Below are positions 34,939 to 43,881 of a stretch of 64,000 bases of DNA, in pieces. Each line of letters opens with the position of its first letter. Position 1 is the stretch's first letter. This DNA comes from a bacterium (GTDB lineage: Bacteria; Myxococcota_A; UBA9160; UBA4427). The stretch is taken from contig JANSYR010000007.1 of the NCBI GenBank assembly GCA_024742285.1, forward strand, positions 248,001 to 312,000, in the 5' to 3' direction. Made by a program: the position numbers and the translations under genes. Below the pieces are notes generated by a model. It had not been told where the DNA came from. It did no database searches and saw only the letters and a list, made by a program, of their open reading frames with translations.

Positions 34939-34968
34939 CGAGGTCCGCGGAGCGATCCGCGGGCCTCG
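34939..34968 (+). terminator. Terminator hairpin after etfA
   Basis: A 13-bp stem with one T/G wobble, CGAGGTCCGCGGA (34939-34951) with TCCGCGGGCCTCG (34956-34968), closed by a GCGA (GNRA) loop. Followed by tgtcgtttgggg. Confidence 0.7.
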
Positions 34969-35061
34969 TGTCGTTTGGGGTTCGACTCATCGTCTCTCGG
35001 CAGAACGCCCGACCCGCACGCTCCGGTCGGACCCCCAATCATCTGTTGCGACGTCACGTTG

Positions 35062-35805
35062 ATGGCGCATCGAACCGATGTCTGGCTCGTGGAACCGGAA
35101 CGCCGTCTCCTGATCGTCGACACGCCCGAAGGCGAGCTCCAGCAGCTCGCGATGGATCTGCTCGGGCGCGACTTCGAAGTCCACTACGCCGCCGACATCG
35201 ACGAGGCCCAGCTCCTCGCCGCGGAGTGCGCCGGCCAGATCAATGCCGTCCTGTTGACCGCCGACCTCGACATGGAGCGCGTGCCGGACCTCGCCCGGCG
35301 TCTGCGGGTCGCGCCGGACGCGCTCATCCCCTTCGGCCTTCGACCGGCGGAGCGCGTCGTGAAGGCGCTCCACCACCATGGCGTCCGCTGGCAGCTCTGG
35401 GACGATCCGCCGGACGAATCGATCCGCTTCGTGATCTCGGGTGTCCTCCACGACCACGATCCCTTCGAGCTCCGCTATCACCTCCGCGTTCCGACCCGGA
35501 TCGCCGCCCACTTCGAGATCCCGGGACGGAAGGCCGAGACCACCATTCGGGACGTCGGTCTCGGCGGCGCCTGCCTCGTCGGCGGAACCCTCGGCGAAGA
35601 CGGGACCGAGGGCGAGCTCACCTTCGAGTTCGGCGGCCGGCCCCTCTCGCTTCCGACGCGCACCGTCTGGTCCGCGCCGGCCACGGGCGACGGCCTCTCG
35701 ATCGGCGGCGTGTGTTTCCTGGAAGTGGACCACGAAGCCGGCGAGATCCTCGACGACCTGCTCGGCTCCGTGATCGCACGCCACCGCATCAGCCCGGGCA
35801 CCTGA
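35062..35805 (+). CDS. PilZ-domain protein with receiver-like N-terminus
   Basis: 247 residues. The N-terminal ~120 residues (RLLIVDTPEGELQQLAMDLL.. AVLLTADLDMERV) look like a degenerate receiver fold. The C-terminal half is PilZ: RVPTR is the RxxxR part of the c-di-GMP site and RDVGLGGACLVGG replaces the usual (D/N)xSxxG Ser by Gly, so binding may be altered. In-frame TTG/GTG starts upstream (from 34975) exist; I use the ATG at 35062. It may act downstream of the GGDEF-EAL enzyme elsewhere in the window, but this is inference. Confidence 0.75.
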   Translation: MAHRTDVWLVEPERRLLIVDTPEGELQQLAMDLLGRDFEVHYAADIDEAQLLAAECAGQINAVLLTADLDMERVPDLARRLRVAPDALIPFGLRPAERVVKALHHHGVRWQLWDDPPDESIRFVISGVLHDHDPFELRYHLRVPTRIAAHFEIPGRKAETTIRDVGLGGACLVGGTLGEDGTEGELTFEFGGRPLSLPTRTVWSAPATGDGLSIGGVCFLEVDHEAGEILDDLLGSVIARHRISPGT

Positions 35806-35818
35806 CCCGCCCCCCTCG

Positions 35819-35852
35819 CTGCGGCGACTCGCACCACCTGACGGCGCCGCAG
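35819..35852 (+). terminator. Hairpin after PilZ gene
   Basis: CTGCGGCG (35819-35826) and CGCCGCAG (35845-35852) are perfect complements across an 18-nt loop, 14 bp after the stop. No T-run. Confidence 0.4.
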
Positions 35853-36061
35853 AACCGCACTCCGGGGCGCGGGGTCCTTCCGAGCGAATCCCGAACCACC
35901 CCGGTGTCGCCGGATTCGCAATCGCCTAACACGCGACGTCCAGGCACGAGCCGCCACGACGAGACGCCCGTGATTCCGGCGACGAGGGCCGCGACACCCC
36001 GCATGGCCCTCGTTCGCGCGGTGCAGCGTCCGCGACGGCCGAGCTGCGCCCGGAGAACGCG

Positions 36062-38245
36062 ATGTCCGCCGTACGCCCCCGATCCCTCTTCCTCCTGCTC
36101 TCCCTCATCTTCTTCCCCCTCGTCGCGCTCGCGGCGACGCCGACGCTGGGCCCCGTCCGGGATCCGGGCGAAATGGGCGCCGGGGGGCTCTTGATCCGGG
36201 CCGACGACGGACTCCGGGAGGCGCCGCTCCTCGAGACCGACGTCGCGATCGAGGTTTCCGGACTGATTGCCCGCACCCGCGTGACCCAGCGCTTCACCAA
36301 CCCGACCCGCGACTGGGTCGAAGGCGTCTACGTCTTCCCGCTTCCGGAGGACGCCGCCGTCGACACGCTCACGATGCGGATCGGCGAGCGCGTGATCGCC
36401 GGACGCGTCGAGGAGCGCGCTCGCGCGAAACGCACCTACGAGAAGGCGAAGTCCGAAGGCCGGAAAGCGAGCCTCGTCGAGCAGGAGCGCCCCAACGTCT
36501 TCACCACCTCGATCGCGAACCTCGGTCCCGACGAGACCGTCGAAGTCACCATCGCCTACCAGGAAGACGCAAGGTACGACCGGGGACGCTTCAGCTTGCG
36601 CTTCCCCCTCGTCGTCGGCCCGCGCTACGTCCCGGGCACGCCCATCGCAAGCGGCTTCGCAGGGACGGGTTGGGGCGTGAACACCGACGAGGTCCCGGAC
36701 GCGGCTCGGATCACGCCCCCCGTCGCGAAGCCCGGCGACGGGCGCGAACACCCCGTGACCGTGCGTGCGGAGATCGATGCCGGCTTTCCCCTCGACTCGG
36801 TCTCGAGTCCGAGCCATCCGCTCAGGATCCGCGCGCAGCGCGGCGACGTCTACGCGATCGGGCTCGACGACCCCGACGCACAGGCGGATCGCGACTTCGT
36901 CCTCGAATGGGTCCCCGCCGTCGGCAACGCGCCGAACGCCGCCCTCTTCCGCGAGTCGATGGACGGCGACGAGTACGCGCTCCTGATGGTGATGCCGCCG
37001 CAGGTCGAGACCCAGGCGACCCGCGTCTCGCGCGAGACGATCATCGTGATCGACACCTCCGGCTCGATGTCCGGAGAGTCGATCGTGCAGGCCCGGCGCG
37101 CCGTCCGGGAAGCCCTCGCGACCCTTCGCCCCGAGGACGCCTTCAACGTGATCGAGTTCGACTCGGGCTTCCGGAGTCTCTTCCCCGAGGCGCGACCGGC
37201 GACGCCGGAGGCCGTGGCGAGGGCGAACCAGTGGGTCGAGGGCCTCGACGCGGAAGGCGGGACGAACATGCTCCCCGCCCTCGTCGCGGCGCTGCAGCCC
37301 GGAGCCGAATCCCGCGCGGTCCGCCAGGTCGTCTTCGTGACCGACGGCGCGGTGGGGAACGAACGCGGCCTCTTCTCGGCGATCGAGCGCCATCTCGGTC
37401 GCAGCCGGCTCTACACCGTCGGGATCGGCTCCGCCCCGAACGGCCACTTCATGTCGAAGGCCGCGGAGTTTGGCCGCGGGACCTTCACCTACATCGGCAA
37501 CCCCGCCGAGGTCGTGCCGAAGATGGCCGCGCTCTTCGAGAAGATCGACAGTCCCGTCCTCCACGACCTCCACGTCGACTGGGGCGACCCGTCGGTCGAG
37601 AGCTGGCCCGCGCGAATCCCGGACGTCTACGCCGGCGAGCCGGTCGTGGTCGCGGCCCGGCTCCCGCGAGAAGCGAAGCGCGTCGTCGTGTCCGGCAAGC
37701 GCGGCGGCGAGGACGTCCGCCTCGAGCTCGACCTCGGCGGCGGTGCGGATCACGAAGGCGTCTCGCGCCTCTGGGCCCGGCGCAAGGTCGCGGGCCTGAT
37801 GGACTCGCTCCACGAGGGTCGGTCCATGGACGAGGTCTCGGCGGAGGTCGCCGCCATCGGTGTCCGCCATCAGCTCGTGACGCGCTGGAGCAGCCTGGTC
37901 GCCGTCGACGTGACCCCGACAGCGCCGGTCGACGCCGAGCCGACGACGCGCCGGGTCCCGTCGCTTCTGCCCGCCGGCTGGGACTTCTCGAAGATCTTCG
38001 GTCGCCGTGGGCGACGCGAGCGCGCCGACGCATCGCCGGCTCCGATGGCCGTGGCGCCCCCCGCCGCGGACGCCGTCGCGATCGGCCAGCAGATCGCCTC
38101 CGTCCGGATCGGCCGCCTGCCCCAGGGCGGGACCCCGGCCGCCCTGCTGATCACGCTCGGCGCGAGTGGACTGGGACTCGGCGGAACGCTGCTGGCGTTC
38201 GCGAGCGGTCGAAGGCGGGATCGCCGGGCCGAGGAGGCGGGCTAG
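36062..38245 (+). CDS. VIT/vWA sortase target protein (TIGR03788-like)
   Basis: 727 residues. Signal peptide (LFLLLSLIFFPLVALA), VIT domain (about 45-170: TRVTQRFTNPTRDWVEGVYVFPLPEDAAVD, RAKRTYEKAKSEGRKASLVEQERPNVFTTSIANLGP), vWA domain (about 320-500) with an intact MIDAS DTSGSMS, then a C-terminal IGRLPQGGTP, hydrophobic helix (ALLITLGASGLGLGGTLLAFA) and basic tail (GRRRDRR). This is the marine proteobacterial sortase target, with the sorting motif reading LPQGG instead of LPxTG. Its gene overlaps the sortase gene by one base. It should be anchored by that sortase, on the cell envelope. Confidence 0.93.
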   Translation: MSAVRPRSLFLLLSLIFFPLVALAATPTLGPVRDPGEMGAGGLLIRADDGLREAPLLETDVAIEVSGLIARTRVTQRFTNPTRDWVEGVYVFPLPEDAAVDTLTMRIGERVIAGRVEERARAKRTYEKAKSEGRKASLVEQERPNVFTTSIANLGPDETVEVTIAYQEDARYDRGRFSLRFPLVVGPRYVPGTPIASGFAGTGWGVNTDEVPDAARITPPVAKPGDGREHPVTVRAEIDAGFPLDSVSSPSHPLRIRAQRGDVYAIGLDDPDAQADRDFVLEWVPAVGNAPNAALFRESMDGDEYALLMVMPPQVETQATRVSRETIIVIDTSGSMSGESIVQARRAVREALATLRPEDAFNVIEFDSGFRSLFPEARPATPEAVARANQWVEGLDAEGGTNMLPALVAALQPGAESRAVRQVVFVTDGAVGNERGLFSAIERHLGRSRLYTVGIGSAPNGHFMSKAAEFGRGTFTYIGNPAEVVPKMAALFEKIDSPVLHDLHVDWGDPSVESWPARIPDVYAGEPVVVAARLPREAKRVVVSGKRGGEDVRLELDLGGGADHEGVSRLWARRKVAGLMDSLHEGRSMDEVSAEVAAIGVRHQLVTRWSSLVAVDVTPTAPVDAEPTTRRVPSLLPAGWDFSKIFGRRGRRERADASPAPMAVAPPAADAVAIGQQIASVRIGRLPQGGTPAALLITLGASGLGLGGTLLAFASGRRRDRRAEEAG

Positions 38246-38871
38246 TGCCCCGGGGTCGGGGCGGCCGGCTCCGGTCGGCCGCCCTCGCCCTCGTCGTCGT
38301 GAGCGCGGCGGCGATCGTCTACGGCGGCTGGATCCCGGCGAAGGCGTTGCTGGCCCAGCACCTGATCGCCCGGGCCTGGGCCCACGCCGAGCCGGGCGCC
38401 GCCCCGCCGAAGCCCTGGCCGTGGGCGGACACGGGACCGATCGCCAGGCTCTGGCTCGCGCCAGACGCGGACCCGCTCTACGTCCTCGCCGGGGCGAGCG
38501 GCGAAGCGATGGCCTTCGGGCCGGCCCACGTCTCTTCGAGCGCGCGCCCCGGAGAGGCGGACAACGTGGCGATCGCGGGCCATCGGGACACGCACTTCGC
38601 GGCGCTTCGCTGGTTGAGGACCGGAGATCTCCTTCGACTGGAGAACGAAACGGGGGCGGTGCGCGACTACGAGGTCGTCGCGACCACGGTCGTCCACGAG
38701 TCGCGCACAGAGCTGCTCGAACGGACCGGACGCCCGGAGCTCACCCTGATCACGTGCTTTCCCTTCGACGCGGTCGTGCCGGGCGGGCCGGAGCGGTACG
38801 TCGTCCAGGCGCGTGCGCTCGACGGAGCCGGAGCACTCGGATCGACGGTTCCGGCCGGCGCTAGACCGTGA
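38245..38871 (+). CDS. Class GN (marine proteobacterial) sortase
   Basis: 208 residues from a GTG that shares its G with the TAG of the target gene (TAGTG); GAGGAGG just upstream is a strong ribosome site. One N-terminal membrane helix (ALALVVVSAAAIVYGGWIPAKALL). Catalytic His in AIAGHRDTHFAALRWL, Cys in LTLITCFPFDAV, and Arg in GPERYVVQA; the GHRDTHF and TCFPFD pattern is typical of the TIGR03784 class. It cleaves the sorting signal of the upstream protein and transfers it to an unknown envelope acceptor. Overlaps the opposite-strand thiolase gene by 11 bp (convergent). Confidence 0.92.
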   Translation: MPRGRGGRLRSAALALVVVSAAAIVYGGWIPAKALLAQHLIARAWAHAEPGAAPPKPWPWADTGPIARLWLAPDADPLYVLAGASGEAMAFGPAHVSSSARPGEADNVAIAGHRDTHFAALRWLRTGDLLRLENETGAVRDYEVVATTVVHESRTELLERTGRPELTLITCFPFDAVVPGGPERYVVQARALDGAGALGSTVPAGARP

Positions 38872-40345
38872 ACGTAGGCGGGCTCGCGCCGGTCACCCGG
38901 ATCGTCTGCCCTTCGAGGACTCGCCCCGACAGGGTCGGCAGCGTCGCCTCGTCGGCCACGGCGCAGATCCGCCTTCCGTCCGGCAGCGTCGCGATCACGG
39001 GCGCGAAGGCGGGCGAGCCATCCCGCCCATAGACGACCGTCCCCGCGTCGACCACGGCCTCGCCTTCCGCCTCGCTGGTCCACTCGAGGGCCGAGTCCTG
39101 GATCGCCTGCTGGGCCGCGCTCGTGTCTGCGATCTGGAAGGGCCGCTCGGGCGCTTCGTTCGAGTAGATGCCGATCGAGTGCTTCGAGAGGATCCCGCCG
39201 TTGCCGGTCACGTAGCCCAGGCGGCCGCCTTCGCGGAGGCGGAGGGCGACCGCGGCGATGCCGTGGGTCGTGTAGTTGTTCCCCGGACCGCCGAAGAAGG
39301 ACATGCCGCCGGTCTGGGTCAGGCCACGCGGGTCGTCGAGCTCGAGGCCGATCTCGCGGGCGCTGATCTGGACCGCGATCGGGAAGCAGGAATAGAGGTC
39401 GATGAAGTCGATGTCGTCGAGGGTCACGCCGGCCGCCTCGAAGGTCGCGGCCGCGGCGGCGCGGATCGCCGGCGAGGCGGCGAGGTCTTCTCGCTCGATC
39501 GGCACGAGGTCCGCGCTGTTCGCGCCGGCCCATGGGAAGATCGCCTGACGCTCGAGACCGAGCTCCCGGGCGACGGCGAGGGTCGTCACGATCAACGCGG
39601 CACCCTGGTCGACGTTCATGAAGCTGTTCATGCACTTCGTGTAGGGCTCGGCGGTCATCCGGTTCGCCGGGGTCGGCGTCGCGATGTCCTCCGCGGAGCG
39701 GACGTCCTGGAACCAGGCCATCGGGTTCTTCGCCGCGACCTCGCTCGAGCGCGACATGAACGCGGCGATCCGCGCGCGGGAGCCTTCCGGGTCGGTCCCG
39801 AGCTTCGCGGCCAGGGCGTTCTCGAAGATCGGATAGGTGTCCGCGGGGCGAACGAGCTTCGCCTCGATCTCGGGCGGGCTGAGCATGCCCCGCATGGTCG
39901 CGCCGACGACCTCGTCCGTCGGGCCCCCTTCCTCACGCGTCTCGAGCCCCGCACGCATGAAGTCCTGATCCGGGTCCGCCTTCCGCATCGACCGCGTCGA
40001 CTCCGCGCCGACCAGGATCGTCGTCTCGAGCTCGCCGGCGACGATCTGCTCGCACGCCCGGTTCATCAGCCATTGCGGCGTATTGCCGCCGGGCGTCGTC
40101 ATCTCGCGTTTCACGTCGGGCAGCGAGAGTAGGTCGCAGACCTCGGTCGCCGCCCCTTCGCTCGCGGGCGAGAAGATCACGGACACCATGCTCAGGCGCT
40201 GGATCCGCTCCCGGGTTCCGGGCGCGTCCTCGAAGGCGAGCTCCGCGGCGCGGGCGCAGAGCTCGACGGTCGAGACGATCCCGTCGCGTTCGAGGCATTG
40301 GCCGATGCCGAGGAGGACGGGGGTGCGGGTGGGGTCGAGGGACAT
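38861..40345 (-). CDS. Thiolase-like acetyl-CoA acetyltransferase family protein
   Basis: 494 residues. GIGQCLERDG, GGNTPQWLMNRACEQIVAGELETTILVGAE, and DFIDLYSCFPIAVQISAREIGL with TGGMSFFGGPGNNYTTHGIAA mark the thiolase fold of the lipid-transfer/SCP-x-like branch. The usual first Cys (in CxS/T) is not evident at the NTPQWLMN segment; the later Cys (SCFP) and His (NNYTTHG) are present, so catalysis may differ from classic thiolases. The C-terminal ~90 residues look like an added OB-like domain. Convergent with the sortase gene. 89 bp separate it from the MATE gene. Confidence 0.8.
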   Translation of the reverse strand: MSLDPTRTPVLLGIGQCLERDGIVSTVELCARAAELAFEDAPGTRERIQRLSMVSVIFSPASEGAATEVCDLLSLPDVKREMTTPGGNTPQWLMNRACEQIVAGELETTILVGAESTRSMRKADPDQDFMRAGLETREEGGPTDEVVGATMRGMLSPPEIEAKLVRPADTYPIFENALAAKLGTDPEGSRARIAAFMSRSSEVAAKNPMAWFQDVRSAEDIATPTPANRMTAEPYTKCMNSFMNVDQGAALIVTTLAVARELGLERQAIFPWAGANSADLVPIEREDLAASPAIRAAAAATFEAAGVTLDDIDFIDLYSCFPIAVQISAREIGLELDDPRGLTQTGGMSFFGGPGNNYTTHGIAAVALRLREGGRLGYVTGNGGILSKHSIGIYSNEAPERPFQIADTSAAQQAIQDSALEWTSEAEGEAVVDAGTVVYGRDGSPAFAPVIATLPDGRRICAVADEATLPTLSGRVLEGQTIRVTGASPPTFTV

Positions 40346-40434
40346 GAGGGTCTCCGGCTTGGGGTCGATTCCGATCTTAGAGATTCGGGGCGGAGCGCGA
40401 GAGGCCCCCGACGAACCCGGCGTCTCGTGCCGAT

Positions 40435-41823
40435 TCAGACCACGCGGCGCTTCCACGAGCCTCGCCGGAAGCGCTCGACGAAGAGGACGGCCTTGAGCGC
40501 GTAGTCGAGGATCAGGACGGACCAGACCCACGCGATTGGTGCCCCCAGGAAGACCACGAGGCCGGTCGCGATTCCGAGCCGGACGACGACGAGCCCCGAG
40601 AAGACGCAGAGGAGCGGGAAGACCGTGTCGCCGGCCCCGCGCAGCCCGCCGCCGAGGGCGAACTCGATCGCCATCAGCGGATGCGCGACCGCGAAGATCG
40701 TCAGCGCGACGATCGAGAGCTCCACGACCTCGGGATCGGTCGTGAAGCCCTCCGCGATCGGGCGCGCGAAGATCGCGAGGGCGAGTCCGATCCCGGTCAT
40801 CGTCACGATCGCCCAGAACATCGCCCGCCAGCCCTCGCGCGCGGCGCGGTCCGGATCGCGCGCGCCCAGGTGCTGGCCGACGAGGGTCGACGCCGCGATC
40901 GAGAACCCCACGCCCGGCATGAACGAGAAGCTGAGCAGCATCGACCCGACGTTGTAGGCCGCGATCACGTTCGTCCCGAAGGTCGACATGACGCGCTGGA
41001 AGAGCATCAGCCCGATCTGGAAGAGGCCGCCCTCGAGACCGGAGGGGAAGCCGACCCGGAAGATCCGGCGCTGAAGGTCGAAGTCCGGTCGCCACGAGCC
41101 CTCGTCCGGCACGATCGTCATCCGCTTCGTGAGCCAGAGGAAGACGAAGTGGATCATCATGACGGTGAGCGCCAGATTCGAAGCGATCGCGGCCCCGGTG
41201 ACGCCGAGCGCGGGCGCGCCGAGCTTCCCGTAGATCAGGACCCAGTTCATGAACACGTTCACGACGCCGGCGACGAGCCCCGCCCAGAGCGGCGTGCGCA
41301 CGTCGCCCGCCGCGCGCAGCGCGCTGCCGAAGCTCATCGCGATCGCGAGGGGAACGGTCCCCCAGAGCCGCCACCAGAGATAGTCGGAAGCCAGCGCGAC
41401 GACGTCCGACTCGACCCCGTAGATCCCGATCGCCAGCTCGGTCGCCGGGAAGACGAGCGCGCCGCCCAGCAGCGCGAGCACGATTCCCTGCAGGTGGGCC
41501 TGTCGGTGGGAGGCGCCCGCGAGCGCCCGGTCGCCCGCCCCGACGGCGCGGGCGACGATCGCCATCAGCCCGAGCGAAGGCACCGAGGCGAGCGACTCGA
41601 TCAGCCAGTAGAAGTTGCCGCCGACGCCGATCGCGGCGGTCGCGCTCGGCCCGAGCTCCCGGACCATCGCGAAGTCGGTCATCCGCACGATCGTCGCGGA
41701 GCCCATCGCGAGCATCGTCGGCCAGGCGAGGGCCCAGATCCCGAGCGGCGTAACGCCCAGGTCGCTCGCTTCTCCTTCGCGATCGCGCGAAGCGTCGGAA
41801 CCCGGAGCTTCGGGGGAGGACAT
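40435..41823 (-). CDS. MATE family efflux transporter
   Basis: 462 residues, about 12 helices in two repeats. SATIVRMTDFAMVRELGPSATAAIGVGGN near the start and ALRAAGDVRTPLWAGLVAGVVNVFMN in the middle are typical of MATE/DinF proteins; GLRGAGDT occurs again in the C-terminal half at the equivalent position. It exports small cationic or xenobiotic compounds by Na+ or H+ antiport; the substrate is unknown. The N-terminal ~25 residues are low complexity. Divergent from the dehydrogenase gene at 41947. Confidence 0.9.
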   Translation of the reverse strand: MSSPEAPGSDASRDREGEASDLGVTPLGIWALAWPTMLAMGSATIVRMTDFAMVRELGPSATAAIGVGGNFYWLIESLASVPSLGLMAIVARAVGAGDRALAGASHRQAHLQGIVLALLGGALVFPATELAIGIYGVESDVVALASDYLWWRLWGTVPLAIAMSFGSALRAAGDVRTPLWAGLVAGVVNVFMNWVLIYGKLGAPALGVTGAAIASNLALTVMMIHFVFLWLTKRMTIVPDEGSWRPDFDLQRRIFRVGFPSGLEGGLFQIGLMLFQRVMSTFGTNVIAAYNVGSMLLSFSFMPGVGFSIAASTLVGQHLGARDPDRAAREGWRAMFWAIVTMTGIGLALAIFARPIAEGFTTDPEVVELSIVALTIFAVAHPLMAIEFALGGGLRGAGDTVFPLLCVFSGLVVVRLGIATGLVVFLGAPIAWVWSVLILDYALKAVLFVERFRRGSWKRRVV

Positions 41824-41946
41824 GGGTGGACTCCGGGGAGGGGCGAGCGGCCCGGCAGCTTAGCAGGCGCCCCGTCCGTGCGATCGCGCGCACGAGCCCT
41901 CCGCTCACTATGCTCGGGGCCTTCTCCGATCCGAGGGGTTCTTTCG

Positions 41947-43014
41947 ATGAGCGGATGCCGAGCGGCCGTCTTCAACGGCGACGGGACCTACGAACTGCGC
42001 CAGTTCCCGATCCCCGAGCCGGGACCGGGCGGCGCCGTCCTCGAGGTCGAGGCGGTCGGCATGTGCGGCAGCGACGTCGCGCAGCTGAACGGCCACCACC
42101 ACGTTCCGGGCGAAGTCGCGCCGATCGTCCCCGGCCACGAAATCGTCGGCCGGATCCACGCGCTCGCGCCCGACGCCGATCTCGGGGTCGAGGTCGGCGA
42201 CCGCGTCGCCGTCGAGATCATGGTGCTCGAGACGCCTTCCGCGAAGAACCCGACCGGGATCATCGCCGGCTATTCCTACACCCTCGGCGTCGAACACGAG
42301 CACGGCCTCTGGGGCGGCTACGGCGAGTACATGGGATTGATCCCCGGGACGCGCCTGCACAAGCTGACCGACGACCTGCCCGCGTCGGAGCTCACTCTCT
42401 TCGAAGGCCTGGCGAGCGCCGTCAACTGGGTCGACGTGGCCGGTGTCCGCGAGGGCGACACCGTCGTGGTTCAGGGGCCCGGCCACATGGGTCTCTGCTG
42501 CATCGTGATGGCGAAGCTCCGCGGCGCCGCGCGGGTGATCGTGACCGGAACGACCCAGGACGAAGCGCGCTTCGAGATCGCGCGCGCCGTCGGCGCCGAC
42601 GACTGCGTCGACGTCCTGAAGGAGGACGCCATCGGTCGCGTCCGCGAGATCACCGGCGGCGCGATGGCGCGGATCGTCATGGACATGGCCGCGGTCGCGA
42701 CCTCGACCGTCCCGCAGGCGATCGCGCTGGCGAGCCACGGGGGTCACATCCTGCTCGGCGGCCTCAAGAACGAGCAGCCGGTCGAGATCATCAGTGACCA
42801 CCTGATCTTCCGATCGCTCACGATCCACGGGGGCTCGGGCTCGACGACCGCGTCCTGCGCGGAGGCCTGTCGGCTCCTCAACGAGGGACGCATCCCCGCC
42901 AAGCAGCTGCTCGGCCAGACCTGCACCCTCGACGATCTGGATCGGGGAATGGCGCTCTTGCAGCGCCAGGTTCCGGGGGACGACGCGGTCCGGGTGGTTC
43001 TGACCCATCGGTGA
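41947..43014 (+). CDS. Zinc-binding (MDR) dehydrogenase
   Basis: 355 residues, medium-chain dehydrogenase/reductase. Catalytic zinc ligands: Cys in GMCGSDVAQ and His-Glu in VPGHEIVG. The GVREGDTVVVQGPGHMGL segment is the Rossmann nucleotide site (GxGxxG-like). The four-Cys structural zinc lobe of many alcohol dehydrogenases is missing; at that place the protein reads MVLETPSAKNPTGIIAG. So a sorbitol/threonine-dehydrogenase-like enzyme lacking structural zinc. Substrate unknown. Good match in length to family. Confidence 0.85.
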   Translation: MSGCRAAVFNGDGTYELRQFPIPEPGPGGAVLEVEAVGMCGSDVAQLNGHHHVPGEVAPIVPGHEIVGRIHALAPDADLGVEVGDRVAVEIMVLETPSAKNPTGIIAGYSYTLGVEHEHGLWGGYGEYMGLIPGTRLHKLTDDLPASELTLFEGLASAVNWVDVAGVREGDTVVVQGPGHMGLCCIVMAKLRGAARVIVTGTTQDEARFEIARAVGADDCVDVLKEDAIGRVREITGGAMARIVMDMAAVATSTVPQAIALASHGGHILLGGLKNEQPVEIISDHLIFRSLTIHGGSGSTTASCAEACRLLNEGRIPAKQLLGQTCTLDDLDRGMALLQRQVPGDDAVRVVLTHR

Positions 43015-43293
43015 GCGCGCTTCGGGCGAAAGGCCACGACTCGACGGCGCCCCGCGCCCGGCACGAACGCGACACGCCCCACGCGCCCCCCACGAACGAC
43101 CACCCGTCTGCGCTCAATTTTCGACCGGATCCGTCCGATCGTCCCCCCAGCGGCCCGTTTCCTGGCCTGGGGCCGCCCCTCCGCTAGACTCGGCGCCCGT
43201 TCGGACCGGCCCGGACCCCTCTCCCGACACATCCCGTCTTTGATGCGCACTCGCTCGACCGCGTGACGGACGCACAGGATTCCACCGACAGAC

Positions 43294-43863
43294 ATGGCGA
43301 CCACCGACACTTCGCAGTTCAAGAACGGCCTCAAGCTCGAGCTCGATGGCCAGCCCTTCACCATCACCTACTTCCAGCACGTGAAGCCGGGCAAGGGCGG
43401 CGCCTTCGTCCGCACCAAGATCAAGAACCTCCTGAACGGTCGGACCGTCGAGCGCACCTTCCGCTCCGGGGAGAAGGCCGAGGTCGCCGACATCAGCGAG
43501 AAGTCGATGCAGTACCTCTACAACGACGGCGAGTCGATGATCTTCATGGACCAGGAGACCTACGACCAGATCCCGATCCCGCCGGACGTGATCGGCGACC
43601 AGGAGAAGTTCATGATGGAGGAGATGGTCGTCGACGTGCTCTTCTGGAAGGGCAACCCGGTCAACGTCGATCTCCCCAACTACATCGAGTCCAAGGTCGT
43701 CCAGTCGGATCCCGCCGTGAAGGGCGACACGAGCTCCGGCGCGGTCAAGCCCGCGACCCTCGAGTGCGGCGCCACCCTCGACGTCCCGCTCTTCATCAAG
43801 GAAGGCGACGTCCTTCGCGTCGACACGCGGACCGGCGAGTACGCCGAGCGCGTGAGCGGCTAG
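43294..43863 (+). CDS. efp: Elongation factor P
   Basis: 189 residues. The three OB-type domains are present: the N-terminal domain with the modified Lys loop (KPGKGGAFVRTKIKNLL), VERTFRSGEKAEVADI, and the C-terminal GDTSSGAVKPATLECGATLDVPLFIKEGDVLRVDTRTGEYAERV. EF-P helps ribosomes through polyproline. The Lys in PGKGG is the site beta-lysylated by EpmA in some bacteria and modified differently in others; no epmA, epmB or earP is nearby. 279 bp of promoter region lies upstream. The patatin gene follows 18 bp later. Confidence 0.95.
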   Translation: MATTDTSQFKNGLKLELDGQPFTITYFQHVKPGKGGAFVRTKIKNLLNGRTVERTFRSGEKAEVADISEKSMQYLYNDGESMIFMDQETYDQIPIPPDVIGDQEKFMMEEMVVDVLFWKGNPVNVDLPNYIESKVVQSDPAVKGDTSSGAVKPATLECGATLDVPLFIKEGDVLRVDTRTGEYAERVSG

Positions 43864-43881
43864 GCCGCTCCCCCGAGCCCG

